Positions 14,333 through 24,275 of a stretch of 49,579 nt of DNA are shown in pieces. The position numbers and the translations under genes were made by a program. How positions within the stretch are numbered: the stretch's first letter is position 1; each line of letters begins with the position of its first letter. This DNA is from JAXMAR01 sp046350295. GTDB taxonomy: Bacteria > Planctomycetota > Planctomycetia > Gemmatales > Gemmataceae. The notes beneath the pieces were generated by a model. It was given only the letters and a program-made list of their open reading frames with translations, did not search any database and was not told where the DNA came from. The DNA is taken from positions 1 through 49,579 of the forward strand of contig JAXMAR010000052.1 in the NCBI GenBank assembly GCA_046350295.1, given 5' to 3'.

Positions 14333-16048
14333 ATGTCCGACGCGATCCGACCCGAACCTGAAGAGACCACCGAGGTGCTGGCGCGCAAGAGTGAGCCGAC
14401 GAGCGAACTCGCGCCCAATGGTTCGGAGGCCAACGCGCGCGCGCGCGGCGCGGAGCGCGGCCTTGAGCCGGCGACGCTCGGCGCGACCCCGGAGAACCCG
14501 GCCAACATCCTGACCAGTCCGAGCCTGTCCGGGAGAAAGGCGGCGGCGTTCGAGGCGCCGGAGCGCGGCTTCGGCGATTACGAATTGCTCTCGGAGGTGG
14601 CGCGCGGCGGCATGGGAGTCGTCTATCGGGCCAGGCAAATCAAGCTCGATCGCGTGGTCGCGCTCAAGATGATCCTGGGCGGCCGGCTGGCGCAGACGGA
14701 CGACGTCGTCCGCTTTCGCACCGAGGCGGAGGCGGCGGCCCGTCTGTCCCACCCCAACATTGTGGCCGTATTCGAGGTGGGGGAACAACAGGGGCAGCAC
14801 TACTTCACGATGGAGTTCGTCGAAGGGGAAAGCCTCTCGCAAAAGCTGGTCCAGGGCGCGCTGCCGCCGCGCGAGGCGGCGCGCTACGTCCGGCAGATGG
14901 CGCGCGGCATCCATTACGCGCACCAGCGCGGCATCATCCACCGCGACCTCAAGCCGTCCAACATCATCATCGACCCTTCCGGCGAGCCGCAGATCACCGA
15001 CTTCGGGCTGGCCAAGCGCCTCGACAACGACTCGAAGCAGACGCGGACCGGCGCCGTGCTGGGGACACCAAGCTACATGGCGCCCGAGCAGGCGCAGGGC
15101 CGCAACGACGAACTGGGCCCTCCGGCCGACATCTATAGCCTGGGCGCGATCCTCTACGAACTGGTGACGGGGCGGCCGCCTTTCCGCGCCGCCAACGCGT
15201 ATGACACGGTGATGCAGGTCATCAACAACGAGCCGCCGCCGCCCAAGCTGCTCAACCCCGAGCTCGATTCGGACCTGGAAAACATCATCCTCAAGTGCAT
15301 GGAGAAGGAGCCGCTGCTGCGCTACTCCAGCGCCGCGGCCCTTGCCGACGACCTGGATCGCTACCTGAACGGCGAGTCGATCCAGGCGCGCAGCGTGAAC
15401 GTGATCGACCGCCTCGCGCGCATGCTCGGCTCCAGCCGCCACGCCCCCGCCTTCTCCACCTGGAGCTCCATGATTTTCATCATGGCGGCCGTGATCGCGG
15501 TCGAGCACGTCGTGGTCTGGATCCTGATCGAGTGGAACGGTCCGCGCTGGCTCGTCCTGCTCACGCGCACCACCCAGTTCGCCCTGCTCGGCGCCCTGTT
15601 CTGGTACAACCGCGGCCGCAATGTCTTGCCGACAAGCGTCGCCGAGCGCGAGCTGTGGTCGATCTGGATCGGCTACTTCCTCGCCTACCCGGCCATCATC
15701 CTGGTGACGCGCTTGCTGCTGGGGTGGGATGTGCTGGAGCCTTCGATCGACGCGCCGGAGCGGCTCAAGGAGATCCTGCCGTATCCGTTTCTATCGGTCT
15801 CGGCCGGCCTCGCCTTTTTCGCCATGGGGAGCAACTACTGGGGCCGCTGCTACCTGATCGGCATCGCGTTCTTCGTCGTCGCGGTGTTGATGCCGCTCGA
15901 TTTGGAACTGGCGCCGCTTCTGTTCGGCTTCGTCTGGGCCGGGGCGCTGGTGGCGATCGGCCGGCATCTGCAGGCGCTGGGCAAGAAAGCCCGTGCGGCG
16001 GAGCGGGCGGAGCCGAACGAAAGGCCGACGCTGCCGGCGCGGCGCTGA
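14333..16048 (+). CDS. Membrane-anchored Ser/Thr protein kinase (Hanks type)
   Basis: A protein of 571 residues. A disordered leader of about 75 residues precedes the kinase domain (about 82-345): VARGGMGVVYRAR, VALKMIL, HRDLKPSN, TDFGLAKR, GTPSYMAPEQAQG and DIYSLGAILYELVTGRPPF. All catalytic residues are present. The C-terminal part has about six hydrophobic segments (for example MIFIMAAVIAVEHVVVWILI and IGIAFFVVAVLMPLDLELAP). It is a membrane module rather than the usual single-pass anchor, and has no PASTA or WD40 sensor. The kinase would act at the inner membrane on cytoplasmic substrates. It is co-directional with, and 7 bases from, the secreted-protein gene. Confidence 0.93.
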   Translation: MSDAIRPEPEETTEVLARKSEPTSELAPNGSEANARARGAERGLEPATLGATPENPANILTSPSLSGRKAAAFEAPERGFGDYELLSEVARGGMGVVYRARQIKLDRVVALKMILGGRLAQTDDVVRFRTEAEAAARLSHPNIVAVFEVGEQQGQHYFTMEFVEGESLSQKLVQGALPPREAARYVRQMARGIHYAHQRGIIHRDLKPSNIIIDPSGEPQITDFGLAKRLDNDSKQTRTGAVLGTPSYMAPEQAQGRNDELGPPADIYSLGAILYELVTGRPPFRAANAYDTVMQVINNEPPPPKLLNPELDSDLENIILKCMEKEPLLRYSSAAALADDLDRYLNGESIQARSVNVIDRLARMLGSSRHAPAFSTWSSMIFIMAAVIAVEHVVVWILIEWNGPRWLVLLTRTTQFALLGALFWYNRGRNVLPTSVAERELWSIWIGYFLAYPAIILVTRLLLGWDVLEPSIDAPERLKEILPYPFLSVSAGLAFFAMGSNYWGRCYLIGIAFFVVAVLMPLDLELAPLLFGFVWAGALVAIGRHLQALGKKARAAERAEPNERPTLPARR

Positions 16049-16258
16049 CGTGATGGCGAAAAGAAGCGGCTGCAATTTGTCGGTGAAGTTGTTTTCACAT
16101 CAAATACATTTGCTTTGCGTGTACGGTTCCTGATAAAATAGGCAAAAGGGGAAGGAGGGAGCCTTTAGAGAAAGCGTCTTTGCGCCGCCTTGGCACGTCC
16201 TTTCCTGAAAGGACGCGCTGTTCGCCAGCGATCGAGCCCGGGAGGAGGAGACCGGCGT

Positions 16259-16627
16259 ATGGAGGCTATGGCGGCACTTCTCGATTTCATCAAGAAGCAC
16301 AACCTTGCCAAAGGCAATCTGGTCGGATTCTTCCATGTCCTCATCGGCCGCAAGATCGCCGGACCTGGCGGCGAAATCCTTTCGAGCGGCATCCCCTGGC
16401 GCGACCTCGCGAACTGGCTGAAGAAGCTACGCTGGGATACGAAGCTGGTCCGCGACATCGGTCTGGATCCGGACGAGCTTCCGCCCAAGGACCGGCAGCG
16501 TTTCTGGTACACGGCGATCGCCAAGGCTGGGGTCGACAGCCCGGCGGCGTCGAAGGCTGGAGACGCGTTCGCCAAGAAGCTCGAGGGGCACGGCTACAAG
16601 GTGGGGCCGCCGCCCGGGCAAAAGTGA
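16259..16627 (+). CDS. Small hypothetical protein
   Basis: A basic protein of 122 residues, starting MEAMAALLDFIKKHNLAKGN. It contains GFFHVLIGRKIAGPGGEIL and a helical stretch LANWLKKLRWDTKLVRDIGL. No domain was recognised. The ATG at 16259 has GGAGGAGGAG about 9 bases upstream. An AT-rich stretch at 16060-16150 in the preceding 210-bp gap probably holds its promoter. It is convergent with the spoVR operon and ends 4 bases before the terminator hairpin. Confidence 0.65.
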   Translation: MEAMAALLDFIKKHNLAKGNLVGFFHVLIGRKIAGPGGEILSSGIPWRDLANWLKKLRWDTKLVRDIGLDPDELPPKDRQRFWYTAIAKAGVDSPAASKAGDAFAKKLEGHGYKVGPPPGQK

Positions 16628-16630
16628 TGA

Positions 16631-16661
16631 AAAAAAGCCGAAGTCGCGCGACTTCGGCTTG
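16631..16661 (-). terminator. Intrinsic terminator of the prkA-spoVR operon
   Basis: AAGCCGAAGTC (16636-16646), GCGC, GACTTCGGCTT (16651-16661) form a perfect 11-bp stem with a 4-nt loop. On the minus strand the stem is followed by a run of seven T. It lies 24 bases beyond the last leftward gene. Confidence 0.9.
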
Positions 16662-16684
16662 AGAGTCAGTAGCCACAAAAGCGC

Positions 16685-17142
16685 TCAGGCGCCGGCGATT
16701 TCGCCCACCAAACGGGCGAGGGTTTCGTTGGTGAGAGCGAACGCTACCTGTTCGCGCCGTTCTCCGGCCACGGGCGCCTGGAAACGGCGGAGCGTCAAGG
16801 CGGCGGCGCCGTGCAGGTGCAACTCATAGTAGAAGGCGCGACCTTGCTTACGCACCGGCCTGGTGCGCAGAAGGCCTTCATTGCGCGTGGCGTCAATCTC
16901 GTAGACCGTGAACGGCTCGACAAGCGCTTGCGCCCGGGCCGCGATCTCTGCGGCGAAGGCGGCCAAGTCGGCGCTGGCGCCAGCGCCGCACAGTTCCAGA
17001 CGAGGACGCTCAGATCGTTCCGCCGCTCCGCGGTGACGCGGACGCTCCAGCCGCTTTCGGGGTGGTCGGCCTGGAAATCGTGCCGCTGCGAGTTTCCCGC
17101 CTCGTCAGCGAGCTTTTCCAGAAGTTTGCTTTCGAGCGTCAT
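16685..17142 (-). pseudogene. Last gene of the spoVR operon, apparent frameshift
   Basis: The product reads as one protein only if a frame change is allowed near 17002. Residues MTLESKLLEKLADEAGNSQR through RRNDLSVLVW lie in one frame. The sequence continues in another as ELCGAGASADLAAFAAEIAA, then PFTVYEIDATRNEGLLRTRP, and ends ARLVGEIAGA. An added G in the TGGAA run at the junction would restore a single frame of about 152 residues. It starts at ATG 17142 behind GGGAGAGG and overlaps the end of spoVR by 38 bases. The function is unknown. The conserved character of both halves favours a sequencing error or a recent mutation. Confidence 0.6.
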
Positions 17143-19153
17143 CTGCCTCTCCCAGGTTCTTGATGGAATGGTTGTTTCCATCGAAGGTCATCAGGCTCGG
17201 TTGATTTTCGATGATCGTCTGCAAGTGAACAGGCCTGCTCCAGATCGCCTGCACGTTCGCCAAGGTATCGGCCGCCCGGTCCAGCTTCAAGTCGAGACCG
17301 TTGTGTTCATGCCTGAGCAGCAGTTCACCGCGGTTCTTGTAGTTGCCGTCCACCACATAGATGAAGGGCCGGCCGGCATTCGTCAGGCTGAACAGGAGCC
17401 GCTGCTTGATTTTCTGAAACTCGCGCGACTCGATGACGTAATTGCCTCCTTGCTCATTATACGCGTAGCTGAACATCTGGTGTTGCTGACAAAACTCGGG
17501 CGTCAAGAAGCTGTCGATGAAAGTAATATCGTTATGAACCTTGCGCACTTCGAAGATTTTCTTGCGGCCCAGGCCAAGTTTCTTGTCCCAGGCCCGTTTC
17601 TTGTCAAGGTCTTCGCATTCTTCCCATTCCTTGCCAAATTGCCCGGTGTTCCAGCGCCGCTCGATATCGCGGAACAGCTCGATGCCGAGCTTGTACGGGT
17701 TGACGCGGCCGCGGCTGGTGGCCATGGTACCCGAGTGATGATCGGCGTAGTCGACGCACTCCCAGGGCTCCAGGGCGCGCTCGGTCATGATGGTGGAGTG
17801 CCAGTAGCTGGCCCAGCCCTCGTTCATGATCTTGGTCTGGCCCTGCGGCGCGAAGTAGTAGGCCTCGTCGCGGATGATGGAGAGAACGTCGCGCTGCCAG
17901 GGCTTCAAGGGGGCGTGCTCCATCAGAAAGAGTAACACATCCTTCTCGGGGCGCTCGGGGAAAGTGCGCTCGATCGCCGCCATTTCCTTTTTCCGCTCCT
18001 CCTCCTCGGCCTTGAGCACATCGGGCGGATTGATGTAGTCGGACATGTAGTCCTTGCTCTTGAAGCGCGTGAGCTTGAGGCCCTCCTCCTCCTTTTCCTT
18101 GAAGTCGTAGCGGGCGGAATCCTCGCGCCGCTTGATCGCCGTCGAGTGGATGTCGATGAGGTCATCGATCGACATGCAGCGGTCGACGAACGCCTCGACC
18201 TCGTCCTCGCCGAAGCGCTCGGAGTAGGCGCGGACGCGGACGCCATGGTTGGCCATCTCGTCCATCATCTTGCGGCTGGTGTGGGCGAAGAAGGCGTTGT
18301 TCTTGAAGAAGTCGCAGTTGTGAACAACCATGCCGGCCGACAACGTGTAGCTTTCGTCCTCTTCGACCGAGAAGTTGTAAACGTACCCCTCGTACGGCTC
18401 CTTTTTCGGGCTGGAGATGAGGTTCCACTCGTAACGATCGCTCCACGTTGTGTGCGGCTCCTTCAGACCCATCAGATGGCCTTCTTCCGTTTCGACCACA
18501 GGACCGCGGACCTTTGCCGACTCATGAGAACGGGGGAAGGCCACAGACATGCCGCTCAGCAGTTCAGCAGCGGGCATCCACTCCAGTTCATACCCGCGAC
18601 ACGCCACACCTACCGGATGTTCACCAGTGATGCGAACCCTTTCCCCTGACCTTGCGATGCCAATGTGGAGAATCTCCCCCGCGAAGCGTCTCCGGGCGAC
18701 TGCGCGAACCTTCTTGAAGGCTCCGGTATGGGTAAGCACGAGGTCGCCAACTCGAATAGACACAATGGGCCTCGGGCCGTCGATCGTCTCGATCATGGTC
18801 TCAGGAGCCAGGCAGTGTCCGTAGACATGGGCCATGACGAGCTTCTGGTCGACCGTGTGGTTGCAGCGCATCAGGTACGCGTAGCACGGGTCGTTGTTGA
18901 TGACCATCTCGTAGATCTTGGACAGGCCGTAGTCGTAGCCCTTCTTTAGCTCCTCGAAGGCCATGCCGTACGACCAGTGGGGATAGCGCGTCGGGAAACC
19001 GCCGTAGGCCGCGATCTCGTTGAGGTCCTCGGCGTCGACGACCTCGAAGATGGTCTCGTAGAAGTCGAGCCCGTAGGCGCGGGCGTGCTTCTCGATCTCG
19101 AGCTTGTGGGCGAGGAGATCGGGGGGGAGCCTGGTGTCGTAGGGGATGCCCAT
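17105..19153 (-). CDS. spoVR: SpoVR/YcgB family protein interrupted by a mini-intein
   Basis: The precursor has 682 residues. Removing residues 114-279 leaves a 516-residue SpoVR, the normal size. Family signatures are PHWSYGMAFEELKKGYDYGL and INNDPCYAYLMRCNHTVDQK in the N-part, with the metal-binding-like HVYGH at the splice point. The C-part has CDFFKNNAFFAHTSRKMMDE, NEGWASYWHSTIM, NPYKLGIELFRDIE, and GNYKNRGELLLRHEHNG. SpoVR acts in spore cortex formation in Bacillus. YcgB is tied to the RpoS-linked stress response with YeaG and YeaH in enterics; its biochemistry is unresolved. Here it is the ninth gene of the same operon as prkA and the DUF444 gene. The protein should be active only after intein excision. 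Confidence 0.93.
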   Translation of the reverse strand: MGIPYDTRLPPDLLAHKLEIEKHARAYGLDFYETIFEVVDAEDLNEIAAYGGFPTRYPHWSYGMAFEELKKGYDYGLSKIYEMVINNDPCYAYLMRCNHTVDQKLVMAHVYGHCLAPETMIETIDGPRPIVSIRVGDLVLTHTGAFKKVRAVARRRFAGEILHIGIARSGERVRITGEHPVGVACRGYELEWMPAAELLSGMSVAFPRSHESAKVRGPVVETEEGHLMGLKEPHTTWSDRYEWNLISSPKKEPYEGYVYNFSVEEDESYTLSAGMVVHNCDFFKNNAFFAHTSRKMMDEMANHGVRVRAYSERFGEDEVEAFVDRCMSIDDLIDIHSTAIKRREDSARYDFKEKEEEGLKLTRFKSKDYMSDYINPPDVLKAEEEERKKEMAAIERTFPERPEKDVLLFLMEHAPLKPWQRDVLSIIRDEAYYFAPQGQTKIMNEGWASYWHSTIMTERALEPWECVDYADHHSGTMATSRGRVNPYKLGIELFRDIERRWNTGQFGKEWEECEDLDKKRAWDKKLGLGRKKIFEVRKVHNDITFIDSFLTPEFCQQHQMFSYAYNEQGGNYVIESREFQKIKQRLLFSLTNAGRPFIYVVDGNYKNRGELLLRHEHNGLDLKLDRAADTLANVQAIWSRPVHLQTIIENQPSLMTFDGNNHSIKNLGEADDARKQTSGKAR
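18317..18814 (-). other. Mini-intein (166 residues) within SpoVR
   Basis: The intein begins CLAPETMIETIDG (block A, Cys1) directly after HVYGH. It has RITGEHPVGV as block B (Thr-x-x-His) and EGYVYNFSVEEDESYTL as block F. It ends SAGMVVHN with the penultimate His and terminal Asn, followed by Cys+1 of CDFFKNN. All residues for class 1 splicing are present. At 166 residues it has no homing endonuclease domain. Its third codon positions look less GC-rich than those of the flanking exteins, which hints at separate origin. Insertion at an invariant motif is typical of inteins. Confidence 0.93.
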
Positions 19154-19159
19154 GGTGTG

Positions 19160-19450
19160 CTACTTTCTGGCGAAGGCGACAATCAGCCCTGCGGCGAGCG
19201 ACAATAAGGCGCCAATTGTTAGGGCTACAAACCCCCATAAGCGCTGGTCCCATTTGTCGAGTCGCTTCTCATGCTCGTCCAGCCGTTGTTGATATCTCGC
19301 GATGTCGCGTCGAACCTCGGCAAGCTCGGCCTTGAGGTCATCCAGCTTGTGATTTAGATCGGTTGTTTCACGGCGCAGGTTGTCCAGACGATCAGCGTGC
19401 AGCGTTGCCGTGCTGCGCAGCTCATGGTAGTAGTTGGGCTTGGAGGGCAT
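19160..19450 (-). CDS. Small coiled-coil protein with a C-terminal membrane anchor
   Basis: A protein of 96 residues. Residues 8-68 form a heptad-rich coiled coil (LRRETTDLNHKLDDLKAELA and RRDIARYQQRLDEHEKRLDK). A single transmembrane helix GFVALTIGALLSLAAGLIVA lies at residues 73-92, followed by FARK. This is a tail-anchored topology with the coiled coil in the cytoplasm. It lies 6 bases upstream of spoVR in the same operon. The function is unknown; it could tether a partner to the membrane. Confidence 0.75.
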   Translation of the reverse strand: MPSKPNYYHELRSTATLHADRLDNLRRETTDLNHKLDDLKAELAEVRRDIARYQQRLDEHEKRLDKWDQRLWGFVALTIGALLSLAAGLIVAFARK

Positions 19451-19461
19451 GGGCGATTGCG

Positions 19462-19788
19462 CTACTCCGCCTCCAGAGCTTCAAGAACCTTGATCTGTCG
19501 TCGCGATTCCTCCTGAAGCAAATCACCCCATAATCGATAAAACCGTCGTCGCAGCCCGTCTGAGGCCCGCAGCTCGTCAGGCGTAAGCGAAGATGACGCC
19601 CGGCCAGCAAAGTCTGAAATACTCAACCGAACAAGCGGCCGGCCCCGGTCATCGGCTTCCAGTGACCAATCCGCCGCAACCCGGGCAGAGGACGGACCAA
19701 TCTCCTCTTCCAGGATGGCTGTGGCGGCATTTACCAGATCAAGAAGCAGCTTCTGCTCCGTCAATCTCTTGTCTATTTGGACCTTCAT
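19462..19788 (-). CDS. Small hypothetical protein in the prkA-spoVR operon
   Basis: A soluble protein of 108 residues, starting MKVQIDKRLTEQKLLLDLVN. It contains EEEIGPSSARVAADWSLEAD and DRGRPLVRLSISDFAG. The C-terminal helix (LWGDLLQEESRRQIKVLEAL) is charged. No domain was recognised. It lies 11 bases from the next gene and 13 from the DUF444 gene, so it is part of the operon. Confidence 0.65.
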   Translation of the reverse strand: MKVQIDKRLTEQKLLLDLVNAATAILEEEIGPSSARVAADWSLEADDRGRPLVRLSISDFAGRASSSLTPDELRASDGLRRRFYRLWGDLLQEESRRQIKVLEALEAE

Positions 19789-19801
19789 CGGCGTCCTCCA
19801 G

Positions 19802-20902
19802 CTAACGGCCGGTACCCAGAAACTCCTTGATCGACCCTAGAATCGCCTCCCGGTCCGGGATCCGGCTCGCCACCACGTTCTCCTTGTTGTTCACCAGCTC
19901 GTTGATGTACTCGTAGAACTCGCCGGAGCCATACGGGCTTTCGACCTGGCCGTAGCCGAAGAGGTTCAACTTCGGGAGCAGCTTCTCGTTCAGGAGGTCG
20001 ATGCACTTGGGGATGTCGTCCCCCCAGTTGTCGCCGTCGGAGAAGTGGAAGGCGTAGAGGTTCCACTGGTCCGAGGGGAAGCGCTGGTCGATGATCTTGT
20101 CGGCCATCTCGTAGGCGGAGCTGATCTTGGTGCCGCCCGACTCGCGCGTGTGATAGAAGGTGTGCTCGTCGACCTCGTGGGCGACGGCGTCGTGCACGAT
20201 GTAGACGTTCTGGATGCCCTGGTAATGGGCCTTGAGCCAGGTGTCGATCCAGAAGGCCTCGATGCGGACGATCTCCTTCTGCTCGTCGGTCATGCTGCCC
20301 GAGACGTCCATCATGTAGATGACGCAGGCGACGGCCTCGGGCTTGGCGACTTCCTTCCACGAGCGGTAGAGCTTGTCCTCGCGGATGGGGACGACCATCG
20401 GCTGATCGGGGTCATAGATGCCGGAGGCGATCTGCCGCTTGAGGGCGCGCTTGTAGGTGCGCTTGAAGTGGCGCAGCGACTCGGGCCCGGCCTGGCGGAT
20501 GCCGGTGTACTTGTCCTTGGTGGTGACGATGTTCTTCTTGCCGCGCGGCTCGATGCGCGGCAGGGCCAGCTCCTCGCCGAGGATCTGGGCCAGTTCTTCC
20601 ATGGACAGGTCGACCTCGAGGATGTGCCCGCCGGGCTGATCGCCGGCGTTTCCCTCGCCTTCCTGCTGCGGCGCGGTGAGCGGCTGGCCGGGATCCCCTT
20701 CCCCCTGGCCGACGCCGCCGGAGCCTTTCTGGCCATAGCGGAACTGGGGGATATCGATCTGCGGCAGGGGGATGGAGACCAGGTCCTTCCCCTTCTTGCC
20801 GATCATCTCGCCGCGGCTGATGTACTTGGAAAGGTTGGATTTGACCTTGCCGCGTACGATCTTGCGGAAGCGCTGATGGTCGCGTTCGATTTTCTGGGAC
20901 AC
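19802..20902 (-). CDS. yhbH: DUF444 family protein (YeaH/YhbH), VWA-like
   Basis: A protein of 366 residues from GTG 20902 (VSQKIERDHQRFRKIVRGKV), which matches the family N terminus. AGGA lies 9 bases upstream, and upstream in-frame codons look unconstrained. Residues 60-130 are low complexity. The C-terminal half is a von Willebrand A-like fold with the MIDAS motif in MMDVSGSMTDEQKEIVRIEA and TRESGGTKISSAYE. Members are encoded with PrkA/YeaG and SpoVR/YcgB across bacteria and take part in stationary-phase or nitrogen-starvation responses. Here it sits between prkA and spoVR as expected, but separated from each by extra small genes. Confidence 0.93.
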   Translation of the reverse strand: MSQKIERDHQRFRKIVRGKVKSNLSKYISRGEMIGKKGKDLVSIPLPQIDIPQFRYGQKGSGGVGQGEGDPGQPLTAPQQEGEGNAGDQPGGHILEVDLSMEELAQILGEELALPRIEPRGKKNIVTTKDKYTGIRQAGPESLRHFKRTYKRALKRQIASGIYDPDQPMVVPIREDKLYRSWKEVAKPEAVACVIYMMDVSGSMTDEQKEIVRIEAFWIDTWLKAHYQGIQNVYIVHDAVAHEVDEHTFYHTRESGGTKISSAYEMADKIIDQRFPSDQWNLYAFHFSDGDNWGDDIPKCIDLLNEKLLPKLNLFGYGQVESPYGSGEFYEYINELVNNKENVVASRIPDREAILGSIKEFLGTGR

Positions 20903-20955
20903 GTTTTTTGTTCCTGTTACTGCTCGCTCACGAGCACGCCGGGCGCGCATTCTTG

Positions 20956-21282
20956 CTACGGAATTCGGTTCGTCATAGACACCGGGGCGCCATTGAGCGC
21001 CTGACCGTCCCACATCACCCGCTTACTGTCGATGGCTTTCCTCAACGGCATGAGAAGGCGCTCATCCTGCGCGGGCCACGTCTGTTGAAGAGGCAAGGTT
21101 TCGGCCATCGAAAGCTGAAACGTATGACGAAAATAAGCAATCACCGGGAGGACTGCTTCCCGCGAACATTCAAGGACGTCCTGGACAAAGTGGCCCATGG
21201 CAAGAATGCCTGCTTGCGCCTTGGCCTTTTCGACCAAGCCCAACACGATGTCGGCCCGGAATTCGTTGACGGTAGATTTCAT
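20956..21282 (-). CDS. Small hypothetical protein in the prkA-spoVR operon
   Basis: A protein of 108 residues, starting MKSTVNEFRADIVLGLVEKA. It continues GILAMGHFVQDVLECSREAV and ends SMTNRIP. It is predicted helical, with no membrane segment. No family was recognised. GC is visibly lower than in the flanking core genes, as in its neighbours up to 22229, which suggests a later insertion into the operon. It lies 7 bases after the preceding gene. Confidence 0.6.
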   Translation of the reverse strand: MKSTVNEFRADIVLGLVEKAKAQAGILAMGHFVQDVLECSREAVLPVIAYFRHTFQLSMAETLPLQQTWPAQDERLLMPLRKAIDSKRVMWDGQALNGAPVSMTNRIP

Positions 21283-21289
21283 TGGCGCC

Positions 21290-21670
21290 CTATCGTTCGA
21301 TTTTCACGCGCACTTTGGTGAAGGCTCCTGGTTGGCCCTCGACCTCCACAAGGGACAGAGCGACGAAGCCAAGCTTTTTCGCGCGCGTCGCAGTCCAGGT
21401 TCGTTTGGCCGCCTCTTCCAGCACCACGCCTTGTTTCGTAAGCTCGTTCACCTTGTCGATGTTGATGCTCGGGCTTCCCTGGTGGCCGATGAACCAATTT
21501 CCAGCAACCGCCTTTACCTCGTCTCCGAAGAACTGCATCATGTTCATGAACAACTCGGTTCCTCGGACAGGCGATCCCAAGCCCGCAGCGACGAAGAAGG
21601 CGACAACACCATCATCCAAGACGCCATAGATGCCCTTCCCGTTCGGGTACGCCTCCCAGTATTCCTTCAT
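21290..21670 (-). CDS. Hypothetical protein in the prkA-spoVR operon
   Basis: A protein of 126 residues from ATG 21670, starting MKEYWEAYPNGKGIYGVLDD, with GVVAFFVAAGLGSPVRG and INIDKVNELTKQGVVLEEAA. The ending LSLVEVEGQPGAFTKVRVKI reads as a beta strand pair. The longer open frame upstream overlaps the HicB-like gene and is not used. There is no recognised domain and no signal peptide. It begins 8 bases after the HicB-like gene. Confidence 0.6.
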   Translation of the reverse strand: MKEYWEAYPNGKGIYGVLDDGVVAFFVAAGLGSPVRGTELFMNMMQFFGDEVKAVAGNWFIGHQGSPSINIDKVNELTKQGVVLEEAAKRTWTATRAKKLGFVALSLVEVEGQPGAFTKVRVKIER

Positions 21671-21678
21671 GGGCGTGC

Positions 21679-21852
21679 TCAGTGTGCTATCCGTCGCTCC
21701 GCGCGGACCTCCAGGCACAATCGAATGGCGTCCTGCACGTTCTTGGTGGCCTCCTCCTTCGTCGCCCCCTGACTGACGCAGCCGGGCATGGCGGGGCATT
21801 CGGCGATCCAAACGCCGTCCTCATCGCGATCCAAGGTGACAACGAACCTCAT
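21679..21852 (-). CDS. HicB-like (UPF0150) antitoxin-type protein
   Basis: A short protein of 57 residues: MRFVVTLDRDEDGVWIAECP, AMPGCVSQGATKEEATKNVQ, DAIRLCLEVRAERRIAH. It matches the HicB/UPF0150 core: a beta-strand pair, then PxxPGCxSxGxTxEEAxxNxxEAI. No DNA-binding tail is present, and I find no HicA toxin next to it. Its ATG overlaps the stop of the zinc-binding protein gene by 4 bases (ATGA), indicating translational coupling. An orphan HicB inside a kinase operon is unusual. It may have a regulatory role. Confidence 0.8.
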   Translation of the reverse strand: MRFVVTLDRDEDGVWIAECPAMPGCVSQGATKEEATKNVQDAIRLCLEVRAERRIAH

Positions 21853-22229
21853 GAGTCTTCCGTACCTCCCCTTTCATTCTCGGCGCCTACCGGACGTCCA
21901 TCCCGCGAGTGCGCCCGTCGTATTTCGGAGCGAATCAAGGTCACTAGCCGATCTCCATTCAACTGGACGTCGTAGAGAGGTCCATCCTTTGATTCCACTA
22001 TTTCTCGAACCGTGCCAATGTCACCGTCGGCAATCCCCTCCTGGTTTCGTCGCAGATTGCGGAGGACCACGATCTGTCCCTTCTCAATTCCTTGAAAACA
22101 GGAGAAACAAATGCCAGGAACCACGCGACCGAACGGCACGCCGGGAAAGTACTTCTCGTACCATTCTTGGTGATCTCCCACGCTCAGGTGGCTCAGCCCG
22201 CCACATTGCGGGCACATGGTGTAGGGCAT
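21849..22229 (-). CDS. Small zinc-binding protein in the prkA operon
   Basis: A protein of 126 residues. CPQCGG near the N terminus (residues 6-11) and CFSC (about residues 42-45) make a four-Cys zinc site, with HQEWYEKYFPGVPFGRVVPG between. Residues 65-100 (DGDIGTVREIVESKDGPLYD) resemble a short SH3/KOW-like strand set. The tail is charged. It starts 3 bases after prkA and overlaps the HicB-like gene by 4 bases. No specific family is known to me. Confidence 0.65.
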   Translation of the reverse strand: MPYTMCPQCGGLSHLSVGDHQEWYEKYFPGVPFGRVVPGICFSCFQGIEKGQIVVLRNLRRNQEGIADGDIGTVREIVESKDGPLYDVQLNGDRLVTLIRSEIRRAHSRDGRPVGAENERGGTEDS

Positions 22230-22232
22230 GGC

Positions 22233-24275
<2,043 letters not shown>

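Noticed and set aside
21290..21670. HicA toxin partner for the HicB-like protein
   Set aside because: The protein lacks the HicA double-stranded RNA-binding fold signature and its catalytic His, and is twice the usual size.
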